Assembly: GCF_958298935.1 (NCBI RefSeq)
Contig: NC_084940.1
Location: 17,107,146 to 17,171,145 of the forward strand
DNA: 64,000 nucleotides
Source: Phragmites australis
Lineage: Eukaryota; Streptophyta; Magnoliopsida; Poales; Poaceae
Direction: 5' to 3'
Shown piece by piece: positions 31,448-43,029 of this stretch (its first letter is position 1; each line of letters opens with the position of its first letter). The translations under genes were made by a program, and so were the position numbers. The notes under the pieces are model-generated. The model was not told the origin of the DNA, made no database searches, and was given only the letters and a program-made list of their open reading frames with translations.

Positions 31448-31975
31448 AAACATTTATAAAAGGTGAACCGGAAAATTAAAAACTACCGGAGCCACTATCC
31501 CAACAACTGGCTAGTTCTATTGCATTTGATCGAGCTTTTCGAGAGCCCCCACTTTGCTGAAAATCGAGATGCTAGCCGGCCCCAAAAGCCTTCTCCTATC
31601 ACATTTCGCTTTGCATTAGCATATGCCAGAATTGGGTGCCCATGCATGAACATGACACATGATTCTCCATTAAGAAAGGTCTACACGCCGGCGAGCGGCG
31701 AGGTGGAAAATAGAAAAGGCGGCGGGCTGTCCCAACTCGCAATCGATCTAGCTAGGCGCGCCAAACCTTTGCCGCCGTTCCTGGTGACGCAGCAAAAGTG
31801 ATTAACTGTCGCGTGCATACACACACAGTCACGCACACCCGTTATTCCAATCCTGTTCGTCCATTCGTGCATCCTTGCCTAGTCAGTGAGTGCCCTTTGG
31901 AATCTATAGAGCTGACGCCAGGCCGGTTGTTCCATTCCATGGCAGGAGGAGGAGAAGACCAAAGAGGAGTTAGGT
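31448..31975. repeat. Dispersed low-copy segment, copy C
   Basis: Closest to copy D: shared ACTACCGGAGCCACT, CATATGCCAGA.TTG, GGCGCG.CAAACCTT, GCCGCCGTT, GTGACGC.GCAAAAGT, TGTCGCGTG and GGCCGGTTGTTCCATTCC in order over about 500 bp. It ends near a short ATG frame (ATGGCAGGAGG) that is not kept in copy D. Confidence 0.8.
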
Positions 31976-32250
31976 ACTTAAGTTGGCCATGAAAAGGAAC
32001 CGAACTAAATGCATCTGCGTACAGTGGGGTTATTTCTTATTTGTTTTGAATGGTGTATAGCTGTTGTCACTGCTACAGAACACCACATATGTAGCGCTCC
32101 ATCAGTGACTGTTCAACAGTAACCGGTACTGTTGACGTATCAGTGCCGGTCCTTAAACTCTCGCGCGCAAACAAGCACTGAGGAGTTAAGAATCGATACT
32201 GATACCGGTACGATATACCAACTGGCACTGATGGGATGCTGCAGTATAAA

Positions 32251-33229
32251 GCCCCCATTCTCTCCCAAGTGCGACCAGAGCCCCCCAAGCGTGACCAGAG
32301 CCGCCGCAAGCCCCCCAGAACAACGCTGATCGCCATTTTTGCCATCTCTACGGTTGATGGATTCAAGATTTGGAGAAGTCAAGTGCTCTAAGGATAATAA
32401 GATGATCTATATTTCTTTTTTAGATAGATTTACTTAGTAGATATGATTGATGGTTGGTGCTTGTTCTATGGTTATAGATTTAGAGATGCAATTGAGATCT
32501 AATTTAGAAAAAGTTTGCAACTTTGTCATTGCTAGATGTATAGAGATGATCTACATTGGATTCTTAGTTGGATTTAGTTGTTATATTGCTCTAGATTTGA
32601 ATTTAGGCTGTTGTTCCTTGGTGTTAAATTTTGGAATGAGCAAAAGCTCCAATATGATATAAATTAGAGAAAGATCGCTATTTTGTTATTGTAGATGATT
32701 TAAGTAGTAGATTAATAGTCACATGTAAATAGATGTGGGTGTGTATATTAAAATCTATAGATAATTACAAATTTGCCACTACTTGAACCATTATTACCAT
32801 TAGAAAAATGCAAAAATACCACTAGAACTACCATTCGAGTGGCATCCTTGCAAAGAATAAAAAATTAGGGAAGTATTTGCAAATAAAAAATTCGAGAAGT
32901 ATTTGCAAATGCCCCTAAAACCTAGCTCCAATTTTCTAGTATGTGGTTTGTGTATATTTTAAGGTCTTGAATTTAAATAATAATCTAGTGGATTTCTCTG
33001 TTCATTAATCAACGAAGCGAATTTAACATAATTGATAGAATACTATGCTGTAGGAATGACATATCCACCCACGGGTCGCAATCGGACACGGTAGCCTTTG
33101 GAAGGCGAGTCACGCGACCAGACCCAAGTACCAGAAGGAGATGGGCCCTCAAATAGCGACCAATCAGGATGCGACGTAATTCAGTGAATTTGTTCTAGAT
33201 TTTGAAATATTTGCAGATAGACCGATCAT
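32251..33229 (+). other. CACTA-II leader region
   Basis: A GC-rich patch (32255-32340) then AT-rich sequence between the putative promoter and the TNP2 start at 33230. No ORF. Probably 5' UTR or intron of the transposase gene. Confidence 0.5.
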
Positions 33230-35812
33230 GGATTACAAGGATCGAGGGCCAGAATTCTTTGTAGGCGTTGAGGATTTTCTGAGGGCTGCCACAAGAAGCC
33301 AAAAAGGAAGTGTGCTGATCACTATATATGTTGTCCATGTGTCGACTGCAAGAACGAGAAGCAGTTTTCAAATATAGAGCAGATTTGTGCACACTTAATT
33401 CGCAGGGGTTTCAAGGCTACACCCGTTGGACTGAGCATGGTGAATTTAAAGATGTTGGGCATGAAGGGCAACCAACAATAGAAGAAGACATAAGCAACGA
33501 TATGGCGGCTAATGAAGACTTCGATATGTTGGCATTTAAAGATACTTTTGTCGAGAATGATGGAGGGGGCACTTTTGTTGGCAACAATGAAGACGGCTTA
33601 GAGCAAATGTTGCACGATGGGGAGGGGGACTTCACCAGTGAAAGACAACATCAAAAGTTCCAGCACATGGTAGAGGACTCTAAAACACCAGTTTACCCAA
33701 ACTGTAAAGATGAGCATAGCAAGTTGCATGTGATGCTAACACTGATGCAAATGAAGGCTAGCAATGGTTGGGCTGATAAGAGCTTCAATGAATTGTTATA
33801 ATTCTTGAGGGGATTGCTTCCAAGGGGGACTATGTTGCCCGAAAATACGTAGTATGCTAAGCAGGTTGTCTACCTGTTGGGATTGGAAGTAGAGAAATTA
33901 CATGCATATGGAAATGACTGCATGTTGTTTTGCGGCGAGGATGCAGACTTTGAAGCACGTTGTGTTTTCAATGCACCATAGCACAACGTTGATGATATCG
34001 AGAGCGATGGTGTGGTGGTGAAGAGAAAGAAGAAAAGACCTCCGTTAAGGTAGTTTGGTATTTCCCTATAATCCCCTATTTAAAGTGATTGTTTGCTAAC
34101 AAAGCGAATGCCGAGTTGATGCGATGGCATGCCGAACAGCGCAAGAAAGATGGAATGCTTAGACACCTTGCTGATGGCATGGAATGGAGGAGATTCGATT
34201 CAAAATACAAGGAATTCAGAGATGAAGTGAGGAATATAAGGTTCGGGTTGAGTACGGATTGGATGGATCTTTTCGGCAACACGATAAGTACTCATAGCAC
34301 TTGGCCCTTGACTCTCTGTATCTATAACCTTCCACCTTGGATGGTATGAAGCAGAAGTACCTTATGATACCTTTGCTGATTAGTGGTCCAAATCAACCAA
34401 GCAACGATATCGATGTGTACCTCAAACCATTGGTTGGAAATCTTCTTGTATTGTGGAAAGATGACGTATGGGTATGGGATGAGTACAGAGATGTGAATTT
34501 CACCCTGCGCGCAATGCTATTTGTAACGATCTCAGATTGGTCCGCTCTTGGTAGCCTATCAGGGCAGACTATAAAATGGTACAATGGATGTGTTCAGTGC
34601 TTGGAGGAAACAGGGGGGCGATGGTTGACGAACAGTCAGAAAATGATCTTCATGGGTCACCGTAGGTTCCTTCGTCCAGATCACCCATACCGCAAGAATA
34701 AAAGAGCTTTTGATGGCAGAGCGGAGCATTATCATGCTCCGAAGATTTGCACTGGAGAAAAAATATTTAAGATGATAAAGATATTTAGAGTTGTACTTGA
34801 AAAGGGGCCAGGCAGCACAAAAAATCTCTGCTGGGCAACATGCTCCTATGTGGAAAAAGATATAAACACTTTGGTTGATACCTTATTGGAAGTATCTTAT
34901 GGTCCGACACGCAATCGACGTCACACACGTGGAGAAGAATGTGTTTGATAGCTTGATTGGTACCTTATTAGACATATGCGAGAAAACAAAAGATACACTA
35001 AATGCACAGTTGGACCTAGGAGAAATGAACCTAAGGAAGGACCTACATTACATACAATTAGACAATGGCAAAAAGAAACTTCTCACAGCTTGCTACACTA
35101 TGAGCAAGAAAGAGAAGATCCGCCTGTGTGGCTGCTTGCATGATATCAAAGTTCTGACTAGTTATTGCTCCAACATCAGGAGCTTTGTAAACATGAAAGA
35201 TAACAATTTAGTTGGCATGAAGTCTCATGATTGTCACGTGATTATGACGCAGATGCTTCCAGTTGCAATTAGAGGTATGCTGTCGGATAAGGTCCAAGAC
35301 CCAATCATAAAGTTGTGTTCATTCTTCAACACAATTTCACAGAAGGTCATTGATCCGAACAAACTGGCAAAGCTGCAGGAAGACATGGTCCATACTATAT
35401 TTCAGTTTGAGACTATTTTCCCTCCAACATTTTTTTATATAATGCCCCATCTTATTATTCACATTGTGGGTGAGATAAGGAGCCTTGGCCCCATGTTTCT
35501 ACATTAGATGTATCCTTTTGAAAGGTTCATGCCGGTTCTGAAGAAATATGCTTGTAACCGAGGCCACCCGAAAGGTTGCATTACCCAAGGGTGGAGTACA
35601 AAGGAAGTCATTAAGTTTTGCATTGACTATATGAAACTGAATGTGATTCGTATGCTTATATCTCACTATGAGGGGAGGCTAAAGGGGAAAGGGACGATAG
35701 GTCATACTTCAACCCATATCAAAGATCGTGTTTCATTCGCTCAAACACACTTTGCAGTTCTACAACAATCACTTCTAGTGAGCCTGTATGTCAATATGCA
35801 CGTTGTTGTCGC
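33230..35812 (+). pseudogene. TNP2-type transposase, decayed but nearly full length (CACTA-II)
   Basis: Starts MDYKDRGPEFFVGVEDF at 33230 and changes frame near 33330. The transposase-associated domain ends in a GFQGYTRWTEHGEF motif (33400-33450). The core includes VYPNCKDEHSKL (33690), a DCMLFCGEDADFE block (33920), RWHAEQRKKDGMLRHLADG (34120), IRFGLSTDWMDLFGN (34240) and DIDVYLKPLV (34410). It continues with MIFMGHRRFLRPDHPYRK (34650) and HVEKNVFDSLIGTLLDI (34930). A DUF4218 region with KSHDCHVIMTQMLPVAIRG (35220), PTFFYIMPHLIIHIVGEI (35430) and VSLYVNMH (35790) closes the alignment. More than six stops or frameshifts are present. The C-terminal DUF4216 part is removed by the gypsy junction. 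Confidence 0.9.
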
Positions 35813-35814
35813 TG

Positions 35815-36893
35815 CCACCCCCTTTGGGACCCGGAGAGGGGGCATATGACAATCCCTCCTGTGAGAGTGATTTCTCGGGGTTGACATGGGAAGTCTCGGT
35901 AGCTCCCGATCGCCTTCGGCAGAGTTTTTCCTCCTCTGCCCGCGCATATTCCTCGAACTTGCTCATGACGACTTCCACCGTGCGTATTGGACGCCGGTTC
36001 AGCCGATCGTATAGGGGGCCTTCGGCCAGGCCTTGGGTTGCGGCATCAATGACCGAAGAGTCTGATATGCCCCTAATTTGGGCCTTGGTTTGGGAGAACC
36101 TTTGGAAGTAATCCCGGAGGGTTTCGTCTGGCTCCTACCTGATAGTGACCAGGCTTCTAGAGGTTACTGGCTCGACGAAGGTGCCCTAGAACTTGTTGCG
36201 AAAGAGGTCCTGGAGTTAGGACCAGGCATGAATGGTGCCAGGGTCCAGTGCCTAGAACCAGCGTATGGCCACCCCTTCCAAGGCGAGAGGGAAGCACTTA
36301 GCCATGGTAGTCGGTCCGCCCCCGCTGGCCTCTATGGCGAGGGCATAGGAACGAACAAAGTCATCAGGGTCCGAATCACCCTTGCACTTAGATAGCTTCG
36401 GGGGTCCGAAAGCCCTCCGAGAAGGCCATAGCCTACAGGTCAGCCTACAGGGGAGAGTTGTAGTCTTGCAGGGGATCCTCACGACGCCAGCTCTGAGGCT
36501 CCGGAGGCCGAACGTGTAGGGTCCTGGTGTCGACGAGTTCAATGGCCCCATAGAGCTCAGGTCAGAACAATGCCGGTCGTCATGGGGGCCATTTGCAATT
36601 CCTCCATATGGGTCACGAGTGCCTCCAAGCATGATTGACGCTCGGGTGGAATGGTGTTTTCGATGGTAGCACCGGCCGCAGCCCCTAGGGGCGCAGCGGG
36701 GGCCTCGCCTTGCTGCTGCTGTTGCTGCTAGGTCTCCAGGGTAGAGAGCCCTTCGTTGCCAGCCACAACTATGGTATGGCTGGGCCGACGGTGGTTGTAA
36801 GGCCCTCGTTCCCCTTGGTTGGGGGGCCGTCGTCGGTGTGGCCTATGTTTAGTCGACTGGACTATCACACAGGCGAACCGGGGGGTCGGCCAT
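35815..36893 (-). pseudogene. Gag of the gypsy fragment, interrupted
   Basis: From ATG at 36893 (MADPPVR) the minus strand has a stop-broken N-terminal region. A Retrotrans_gag domain follows: DSDPDDFVRSYALAIEASGG (about 36390), ALEGVAIRWF (36260), a GTF-EPVTSRSL and ETLRDYFQRFSQTKAQIRGI segment (36200-36070), then IDAATQGLAEGPLYDRLNRR (36040) and MSKFEEYARAEEEKL (35970). Gag would build the virus-like particle. At least two stops lie in the core, and no protease or pol follows. Confidence 0.8.
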
Positions 36894-36981
36894 CGTCACT
36901 GCAGCCTTGGTGGTCTTCTACTTGGATAGCATCCTACATCTCTTAGCACTTCAGTGGTTGAGGTCTCCACGGACATCACGC

Positions 36982-37887
36982 TATTGAAGCAAGAGATCGT
37001 CTTGCCCCAGCAAGTACGGCGAGAGTTTCTTCTAAGGAGAAGACTCAAGCTTAGAGACAAAGTTTGAGAGGAAGGAATACCACAAATGTATTGATAGTAG
37101 AAAAATGGATTGGTCTAGGGGGAGTATCACAACATGACTTTGTGTTTATGCACCTCTATGTCCTGTGTGTTGCCCTCTCCTCTCCCAGACGACTATGGCC
37201 TCCTATTTATAGGGTTATACGTAGCATAGCGTACAAGTTATCACTATGTACAAAATATCCAGGACCCATCCGAGTTACATGGCCTTATCCTGGATAACTA
37301 CTTTTTACCGTACATAGAAGATAAATATCTACCATGGTAACTATTGTGGTGCCTGCACCCTGAGGGGTGAGCCAATCGCCAATTGCGGCCCGACGCCGTG
37401 CTGTCAGGGGTGTCAGGATAACCTCTATTGTATTGGGGTGTCAGGATGACGTCCACTAGCCTAGGTACTTAATGCCAGTCACTTCCTTACAGGCAAAGGA
37501 TGACTGGTGTTCCCCTTCTGGCAGATCTTTCTTGAGGCTTGACAACTCACCCCATATCCTTTGGGAAGCCTGCCCAAGCCCCAAAGACGGGGGCTCAAGG
37601 GAGGCATGCCTCCGAGAGGTGGAGGCTTTGGGAGGCGTGGCTCCTAGAGATGGATGCTTCGGGAGGCATGGCTCCGGGAGGTGCAGGCTTCGGGGGGCAT
37701 GGCTCCCGGAGGTGGAGGCTTCGGGATGCATGGCACCGGGAGGTGGAGGCTTCAGGAGAAATGGCTCTAGGAGATGGTTACTCCGAAGCCTGGAAGTCCG
37801 AAAGCGGCCTTCAGGAGGTGTGGGTCCATGGGCATGGGCTAGCTTAGCCAAGGGAACGTCAGGGGTCCTTAACAATGACCCCCAACA
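36982..37887 (-). repeat. LTR of the minus-strand gypsy fragment
   Basis: About 906 bp. On the minus strand it starts TGTTGGGGGTCATTG, has a TATA box (CCCTATAAATAGGA, 37214-37201) and ends CTTGCTTCAATA where its relative at 20495 ends GCTCCAACA. Confidence 0.75.
37617..37770. repeat. 31-bp tandem repeats in the gypsy LTR
   Basis: About five imperfect copies of a unit containing GGAGGCTTCGGGAGGCATGG. The related LTR near 19740-19870 has a more degenerate CCTCCCGAAGCCT array. Confidence 0.75.
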
Positions 37888-37889
37888 AA

Positions 37890-38950
37890 TATACCACACT
37901 GCTCCATGGTAAGGAACATAAACCTCTCAGGTACACGACTGACACTTTCCGATCGACGTGGGGCTGGTTCTCCACAACATATTCTGCAACATCCAGTTGT
38001 TGTTTAGTAGGAGCTGAAACGTTTTCTAATGGTTCTAGAATCTCTTCAAGTTGCACCATGCTCCCACTAACTTTCTTTGAGAGAAACTCTTTCTCTAGAA
38101 AAACATCACCCCGAGCAACAAACACTTTTCCTTCTTCCCATTTATAGAAGTAATATCATTTGGTTTCCCTAGGATACCCACAAAGAAGCATATATCTGAT
38201 TTGGAGTAAGCTTATTAGACATCAAATGTTTTGCATAGGCTTCACAACCCCAGATCTTAAGGAAAGACAACATGGGACACTTCCCAACCTATATCTCATA
38301 TGGTGTCTCCTCCATAAACTTATATGGAACTTTACTTTAACGTGAAAGAAACAATTTCTAAAGCATATCCCAAAAAGATAATGAAAGATCAAATTGGCTC
38401 ATCATACACCAAAAAATATCCAACAAAGTACAGTTCATCCGTATAGGCACCCATTTTATGGAGGCATGTCGTGCGGAGTCAACTGTGAAACAATTCCACA
38501 TTGCTTTAGATGACCATCAAGTCATGGCTCAAGTATTCATCTCCAAAATCCAATCGCTAGAATGTAATTATCTTGTCCGTATGATTTTGTACCTCATTAT
38601 GAAACTCCTTAAACTTTTGAATGATTCAGATTTGTACCGAGAACCACTTTTAGCTATAAAGCTCCTCAGCCTGCATACATCTATATGTTCAAGAGCTAAT
38701 AACTCACTCACCCTTTCTCCTAGACCGATGAAAAGCAACTTAGTCATCTTGCCAAGTAAACAAGATTCACACATGTCAAATGATTCAAAATCAAATGAAT
38801 CTTGAAGACCATCTCTATGGAGCTTCTCCATGCATCTCTTATTCATATTACATAAGTAACAATGCCAAAAAAGTGGGGCCAATCAATGTTATAGACTCGC
38901 ATATCCTTAAAATCCATTCACCAATGTATCTTGACTGGACCAAGTTGCTA
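37890..38950 (-). pseudogene. Ty1/copia pol fragment (GAG-pre-integrase and integrase)
   Basis: On the minus strand, 38880-38750 reads a GAG-pre-integrase domain (NMNKRCMEKLHRDGL, then FDMCESCLLGKMTK with its Cys pair). Degraded integrase core follows. 38345-38220 reads PYKFMEETPYEIWVGKCPML and LKIWGCEAYAKHL, a standard copia post-integrase segment. 38130-37930 reads ARGDVFLEKEFLSKKVSG and a PTKQQLDVAE linker. Such an enzyme would integrate the cDNA. Many stops are present, and RT and RNase H are missing because the gypsy LTR abuts at 37887. Confidence 0.85.
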
Positions 38951-39088
38951 GGAAGCTAAAAAACATTTGTCCACAATCTTCTACCTCTAATGTAGATTAT
39001 ATGGTCATAGTCAAGTTAAGATTGGAATAACAATTATTCCATTCTAAACTCTGAGGGTAATAATGAAGCTATAGTACCAATAGGCCAA

Positions 39089-39199
39089 CACTAGAAGAAA
39101 CATGATTTGTACAGATGGTTCAAAAACCCCATGCGGGACACTTTTTTGTACTGTCTATGGAAAAGAATCTGTACAAATTAAATTTGTATAGATGGTATT
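39089..39199 (+). mobile_element. CACTA left-end fragment
   Basis: CACTAGAAGAAACATG at 39089 is followed by TTGTACAGATGGTTC and TCTGTACAAAT motifs like those of the 26791-30230 element. It lasts only about 110 bp and then meets copia LTR sequence. Confidence 0.6.
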
Positions 39200-39634
39200 T
39201 TGTACTGTGTGGGACCTTGTTGACCAGGTACTCGCACTCCTCAACCACCCACAAGTAGGTATGTCATGCTCCTCGACCTCTGAGCACGACCAGCACCGCA
39301 ATCTTCACGCCAAGGAGATCAGCACCATAGTCGCAACAGCGCCTCTACGGTATCTACACGTACAGGGATGGAACACTATGCACCAGTGTGCTAGCACCAT
39401 GCGCCCAACTAAGGTTTCACAGGAAGTTCAGGAAGAGGTGGCGGCCATGATTTTTTGTGGTGAAAAAAAAGTTGTGCAATGGCTCCTGCCTCCTCTGATA
39501 TAGAGTACACTAATGGGCCTTTAATTACATTACAACCCATCAGACTCTAAACCCTAATGCACATTCAATCATATTAAATCCCATTTGCATATCCAATCTG
39601 CATACATGATCGCCTCTAGGGCATATCACCAACA
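39200..39634 (-). repeat. Truncated Ty1/copia LTR, minus strand
   Basis: Begins (minus strand) TGTTGGTGATATGCCC at 39634 and parallels the first 400 or so bases of the LTR at 61700 (shared AGGGTTTAGAG, AAAGCCCATTAG-type block, GCTAGCACAC.GGTG, GAAGATTGCGGTGCTGGTCG). It is cut by the CACTA-end fragment. It lies upstream of the copia pol fragment in the same orientation and may belong to it. Confidence 0.8.
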
Positions 39635-40389
39635 ATGGGTCCTAGAAAACTGCATGTGACACTTCATCTACTTTCATTGTTTATGTGGTAGTGTATAAAT
39701 TTTCAATTGTCAACAACAAGCTTTCAGTCTCGGGTATCCTTTGGTTTCTAGGTACTTAATTCTTAACGCTTGTGCTTGTTAACTACAAGAGTGTTATTTG
39801 TTCTCCGAATATGAACAAAACTATTTTTGTTATTTACCATCCCACTGTGTTCTTTGGTACAAGGTGAATTTTGCAAACTTGTATTTTGTAACAATCCTTC
39901 AATTCTCAAAGGTACCATGCATAGCCACATATAGGGATTCAAGAACACATATAGGGATCCTCTCCTACCAGCACATCAAGGAGGATGAGGTATGTACATC
40001 CATCCACCATGGGGAATGTTATTATGCTTCTCTTCATTCCGACATCCTCTCTCTCTCTCTCGATCGATCTCCTTTCTCATCCTCTCTCTAATCTCTCCCG
40101 ATTCTCATGAATTCACACAGATGTTTTAAGGATTCAAATTTCTTGTTCACTTCACAATATGCTGCACAAATTTTCTAAGATGTAGCACAATTTGTCTAAG
40201 ACATTGTACAAGTTTTTGAGAAAAAAAATTAAATATTCAAGAATATATATCATACATATTTCATACAGATTCAAGAACACAAATCATAAGATATTTTAAC
40301 TGATTCAAGAATACATATTCCATATGTTGGCTTAATCCAATTTTTTTCATTTACAAACCTTCATGCAATACACTCCATAGAGGGCTAGG
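39635..40389. other. Intergenic stretch, nothing recognised
   Basis: AT-rich with a CTCTCTCTCTCTCTC run near 40050 and repeated ATTCAAGAA words (40230-40320). No gene supported. Confidence 0.45.
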
Positions 40390-40735
40390 CATTGGCTCCG
40401 GGGACGGCGATGGGGATGGGGACAACAGATGTCAAGGGATAGCAATAGCGACAAGGGCAGTGGGGCTCCTAGGATGGTGACAGGGATGGGGATGGTGATG
40501 GCCATGGTGACAGTGATGAGGATGACGGGGCTCTAGGGATGGCGATGGGGATGGGGACGGCGGAGCTCCAGGGACAAGGATGGTGGGGATCTTGGGACAG
40601 TGATGGGGACAGGGACGACAGATGGTGACAGGGATGGCAATGAGGATGGTAGGGCTCTGGTGATGCTGACGGCGATAGGGACGGTGTCGTTCGGGAGACA
40701 ACAGGGCTCCGAGGACGACGGCATCGGGGAGGCAG
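40390..40735. repeat. GGGGATGG-type degenerate repeat
   Basis: Dozens of degenerate GATGG/GACGG units. Read on the minus strand they give CCATCCCTGTC words that resemble the 61200-61620 region of the oppositely oriented relative. Confidence 0.7.
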
Positions 40736-40799
40736 TCGAATCGGCAGGTGTGTAAGGGATGGAGAGGTTGTGGCTAAGTCCTGATATATATAAGGATAG

Positions 40800-41215
40800 A
40801 GTATCAGTGCTAGTTGTATAACCCAGCCAACACTGATGCATAGACTATCAGTGTCGGTTGTAAAATCAAGCTAGAACTGATACAACATTAGGGAGGCAGT
40901 GAACACCGGATGATCCGGCATGCACAAACTCCAAACACCGGACCATCCGGTGTGTGTCATCCACAACCACTATATACCAAGAAGCATCCGTTGCGTAGAA
41001 AATTTTAGACGTCAGATCTTCTGTTTTGTCGTCAACTCAAAGCGTCTGGTCTGCACGCCGAACCATCTTCCATGTAGAGTATCAGTGCCAGTTGTTGTCT
41101 ACAACCAACACTGATACCAATATCAGTGTCGGTTTTATAACTAAGTCGGCACTGATGCTAGAGCTATTAGTGCCGATTTTTTCCTATAACCAGCACTAAT
41201 ATTGTTTCCTTTTTT
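40800..41215. repeat. CACTA-IV subterminal repeats with an inserted CCGGA palindrome block
   Basis: TATCAGTG(C/T)CGGTTG and its complement alternate through the segment. Between 40895 and 41070 sits sequence with CACCGGATGATCCGG and CACCGGACCATCCGGTG, both palindromic. Confidence 0.75.
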
Positions 41216-41539
41216 TGCCAAAATATTTTGTTGTATATCTAGGTATGTAATTTATTGTATATTAGGTAATTAATTTTCTATTAGGTTTATAATTTGTGTA
41301 GTACATCTTCATTACATGTAATTAAATCATAACAAAATCTTTTTAATTAATAGTAATTAAGGTATATTATTAGTAGATATGAATTAGATCTATAACTATC
41401 ATGCTATAGCTTTATTTTTACTAATTAAAGCATAAATGATAGCTGTAAACTTTTTACATAATACAAAATAAAGCATAGTCTTACTTAATCCATATCCCTG
41501 ATAGAAATTACAGTGAATCCTGAATTAAATATTACATCA

Positions 41540-42960
41540 AAGCTGCTTTCATTTAACGATTATAGTTTCGTTATGATCGTAGAGTATGTAGTTAGTTTCC
41601 TCAGCGTCATCAATGAGAGGTAGGTCGACATTCTCTCCGAAAGGAGGCAGGATGTCGAATTGATTGTAGTCTTCCTCGTCGACGACATCCTCAAAACTGA
41701 CAATTTTTATTTTTCCTTGAAGAACTACATGGCGCTCCTCCTTGTTAACTGGGTTCATGTCCTTTACATAGAAGAAATGAGTAACATCTTTAGCAAGCAC
41801 GAATGGTTCTTCTCTATATCCGATGAGTTTGAGGTTGACGTACTTTTTAGGTTTTCACTCCAATTGGGAGTCAGACCAATTGGCACCGAAAGAGGGGGAT
41901 CTTCAACTGTTCTCCATATTAAAGCTCCCAAATCTCCACTATTAATCCATAGCAGGTTTCCCTATTGCCATCGCGGTCGTAGGCATTAATACGGACATCA
42001 CTATTTTCATTAGTGCTCTTGTTGTTTTGTGCTCTCATATAAAATGTATAGCCATTAATGTTGTATGCTTTGTATGTATGAATCGTAGTTGACGGCCCAT
42101 TATCCAACATTTCCAATAGTGCATCATACGCATCTTTATCCATCATGTGTCTACGTAACCAACTGCTAAAATTATCTCTATGCTCTCTCGCAATTCAATC
42201 ATCTGACTTTGTTCGATTTGTGAACCGTAGCATTTGCAAGTGTATATTGACATATGAGTCCACTACAATTGATTGTTGCAAAATTACAAAATGTGCTTCG
42301 ATGAATGAAACATAGTGGAGACAGACTGTACTATGACCTAGCATCCCTTTCCCCTTTAGCCTTCGCTCATGGTGAAATATAGGCTTACCAATTGCTTTTA
42401 GATACATGAAGCCAACGGCAAACTCAACGACCTCCTCGTTCCCTACCCTTGGGCCATGCAACCTGCCAGCCAACCTCGGTTACGAATATATTTCTTCAGA
42501 ACAGACATGAACCTTTCAAAATGAGACATCTAATGTAGAAACATGGGGCCAAGGTACTTTATCTCATGCACGATGTGAACAATGAGATGGGACATTATGT
42601 CAAAAAATAATAGAGGGAAAATAGTCTATAGTTGGCATATAGTATGGACCACGTCTTCTTGCAGCTTTGTTAGTTTGCTCGGATTGATGACCTGCTGTGA
42701 AATTGCGTTGAAAAATGAACACAACTTTATGATTGGGTCTCAGACCTTATCCGACAGAATACCACTAATTGCAACAGTAAGAAATTGTATTATCATCATG
42801 TGAAAATCATGGGACTTCATGCCAACTAACTTCAAAGTTTTCATGTTCATTAATCTCTTTACCTTGGAGTAACTGGTCGGAACTTTGATTCCATGCAAGC
42901 AACTTGGTCACGCAAATTCCTCCAAATTCTGAAGTCTTCAAGCGCAAGGTTAGGAACAAA
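41540..42960 (-). pseudogene. C-terminal half of TNP2 transposase (CACTA-IV)
   Basis: On the minus strand, 42960-42480 is a stop-riddled DUF4218 region (a DIMSHLIVHIVHEIKYLGPMF block near 42590-42530). 42473-42195 reads NEEVVEFAVGFMYLKAIGKP and RRLKGKGMLGHSTVCLHYVS. 42146-41919 is a DUF4216-like segment with YKAYNINGYTFYMRAQNNKS. 41800-41549 carries the family's closing motif with ERHVVLQGKIKIVSFEDVVD and YNQFDILPPFGE. The N-terminal catalytic part is gone. It complements what is missing from CACTA-II but is from a different copy and strand. Confidence 0.85.
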
Positions 42961-43029
42961 TGGTGGGAACCGAGCAGAACAGAGCTCCTCTCTATTATCT
43001 TCGTGCTTGGCGAGAAAAAGGTGCCTTTT

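Larger units (their letters stand above)
32068..35812 (+). mobile_element. CACTA-II transposon, truncated on the right
   Basis: The left terminus CACTGCTACAGAACACC at 32068 is followed by subterminal TCAGTGCCGGT / ACCGGTACGAT motifs (to about 32235). A TATA-like GCAGTATAAAGC at 32240 and a long plus-strand TNP2 pseudogene follow. The TNP2 reading stops at about 35812, where a minus-strand gypsy fragment begins. No right end was found. Confidence 0.75.
35815..37887 (-). mobile_element. Truncated Ty3/gypsy element, minus strand (LTR plus gag)
   Basis: The LTR at 37887-36982 (reading leftwards) is followed by a leader and gag, and the element stops at about 35815. It belongs to the same family as the plus-strand fragment at 19576. 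It joins CACTA-II TNP2 on the left and copia integrase remains on the right, so at least one junction is a deletion or rearrangement breakpoint. Confidence 0.75.

Noticed and set aside
37472..37912. Plus- and minus-strand 146-codon frames
   Set aside because: Produced by the 31-bp LTR repeat of the gypsy fragment.
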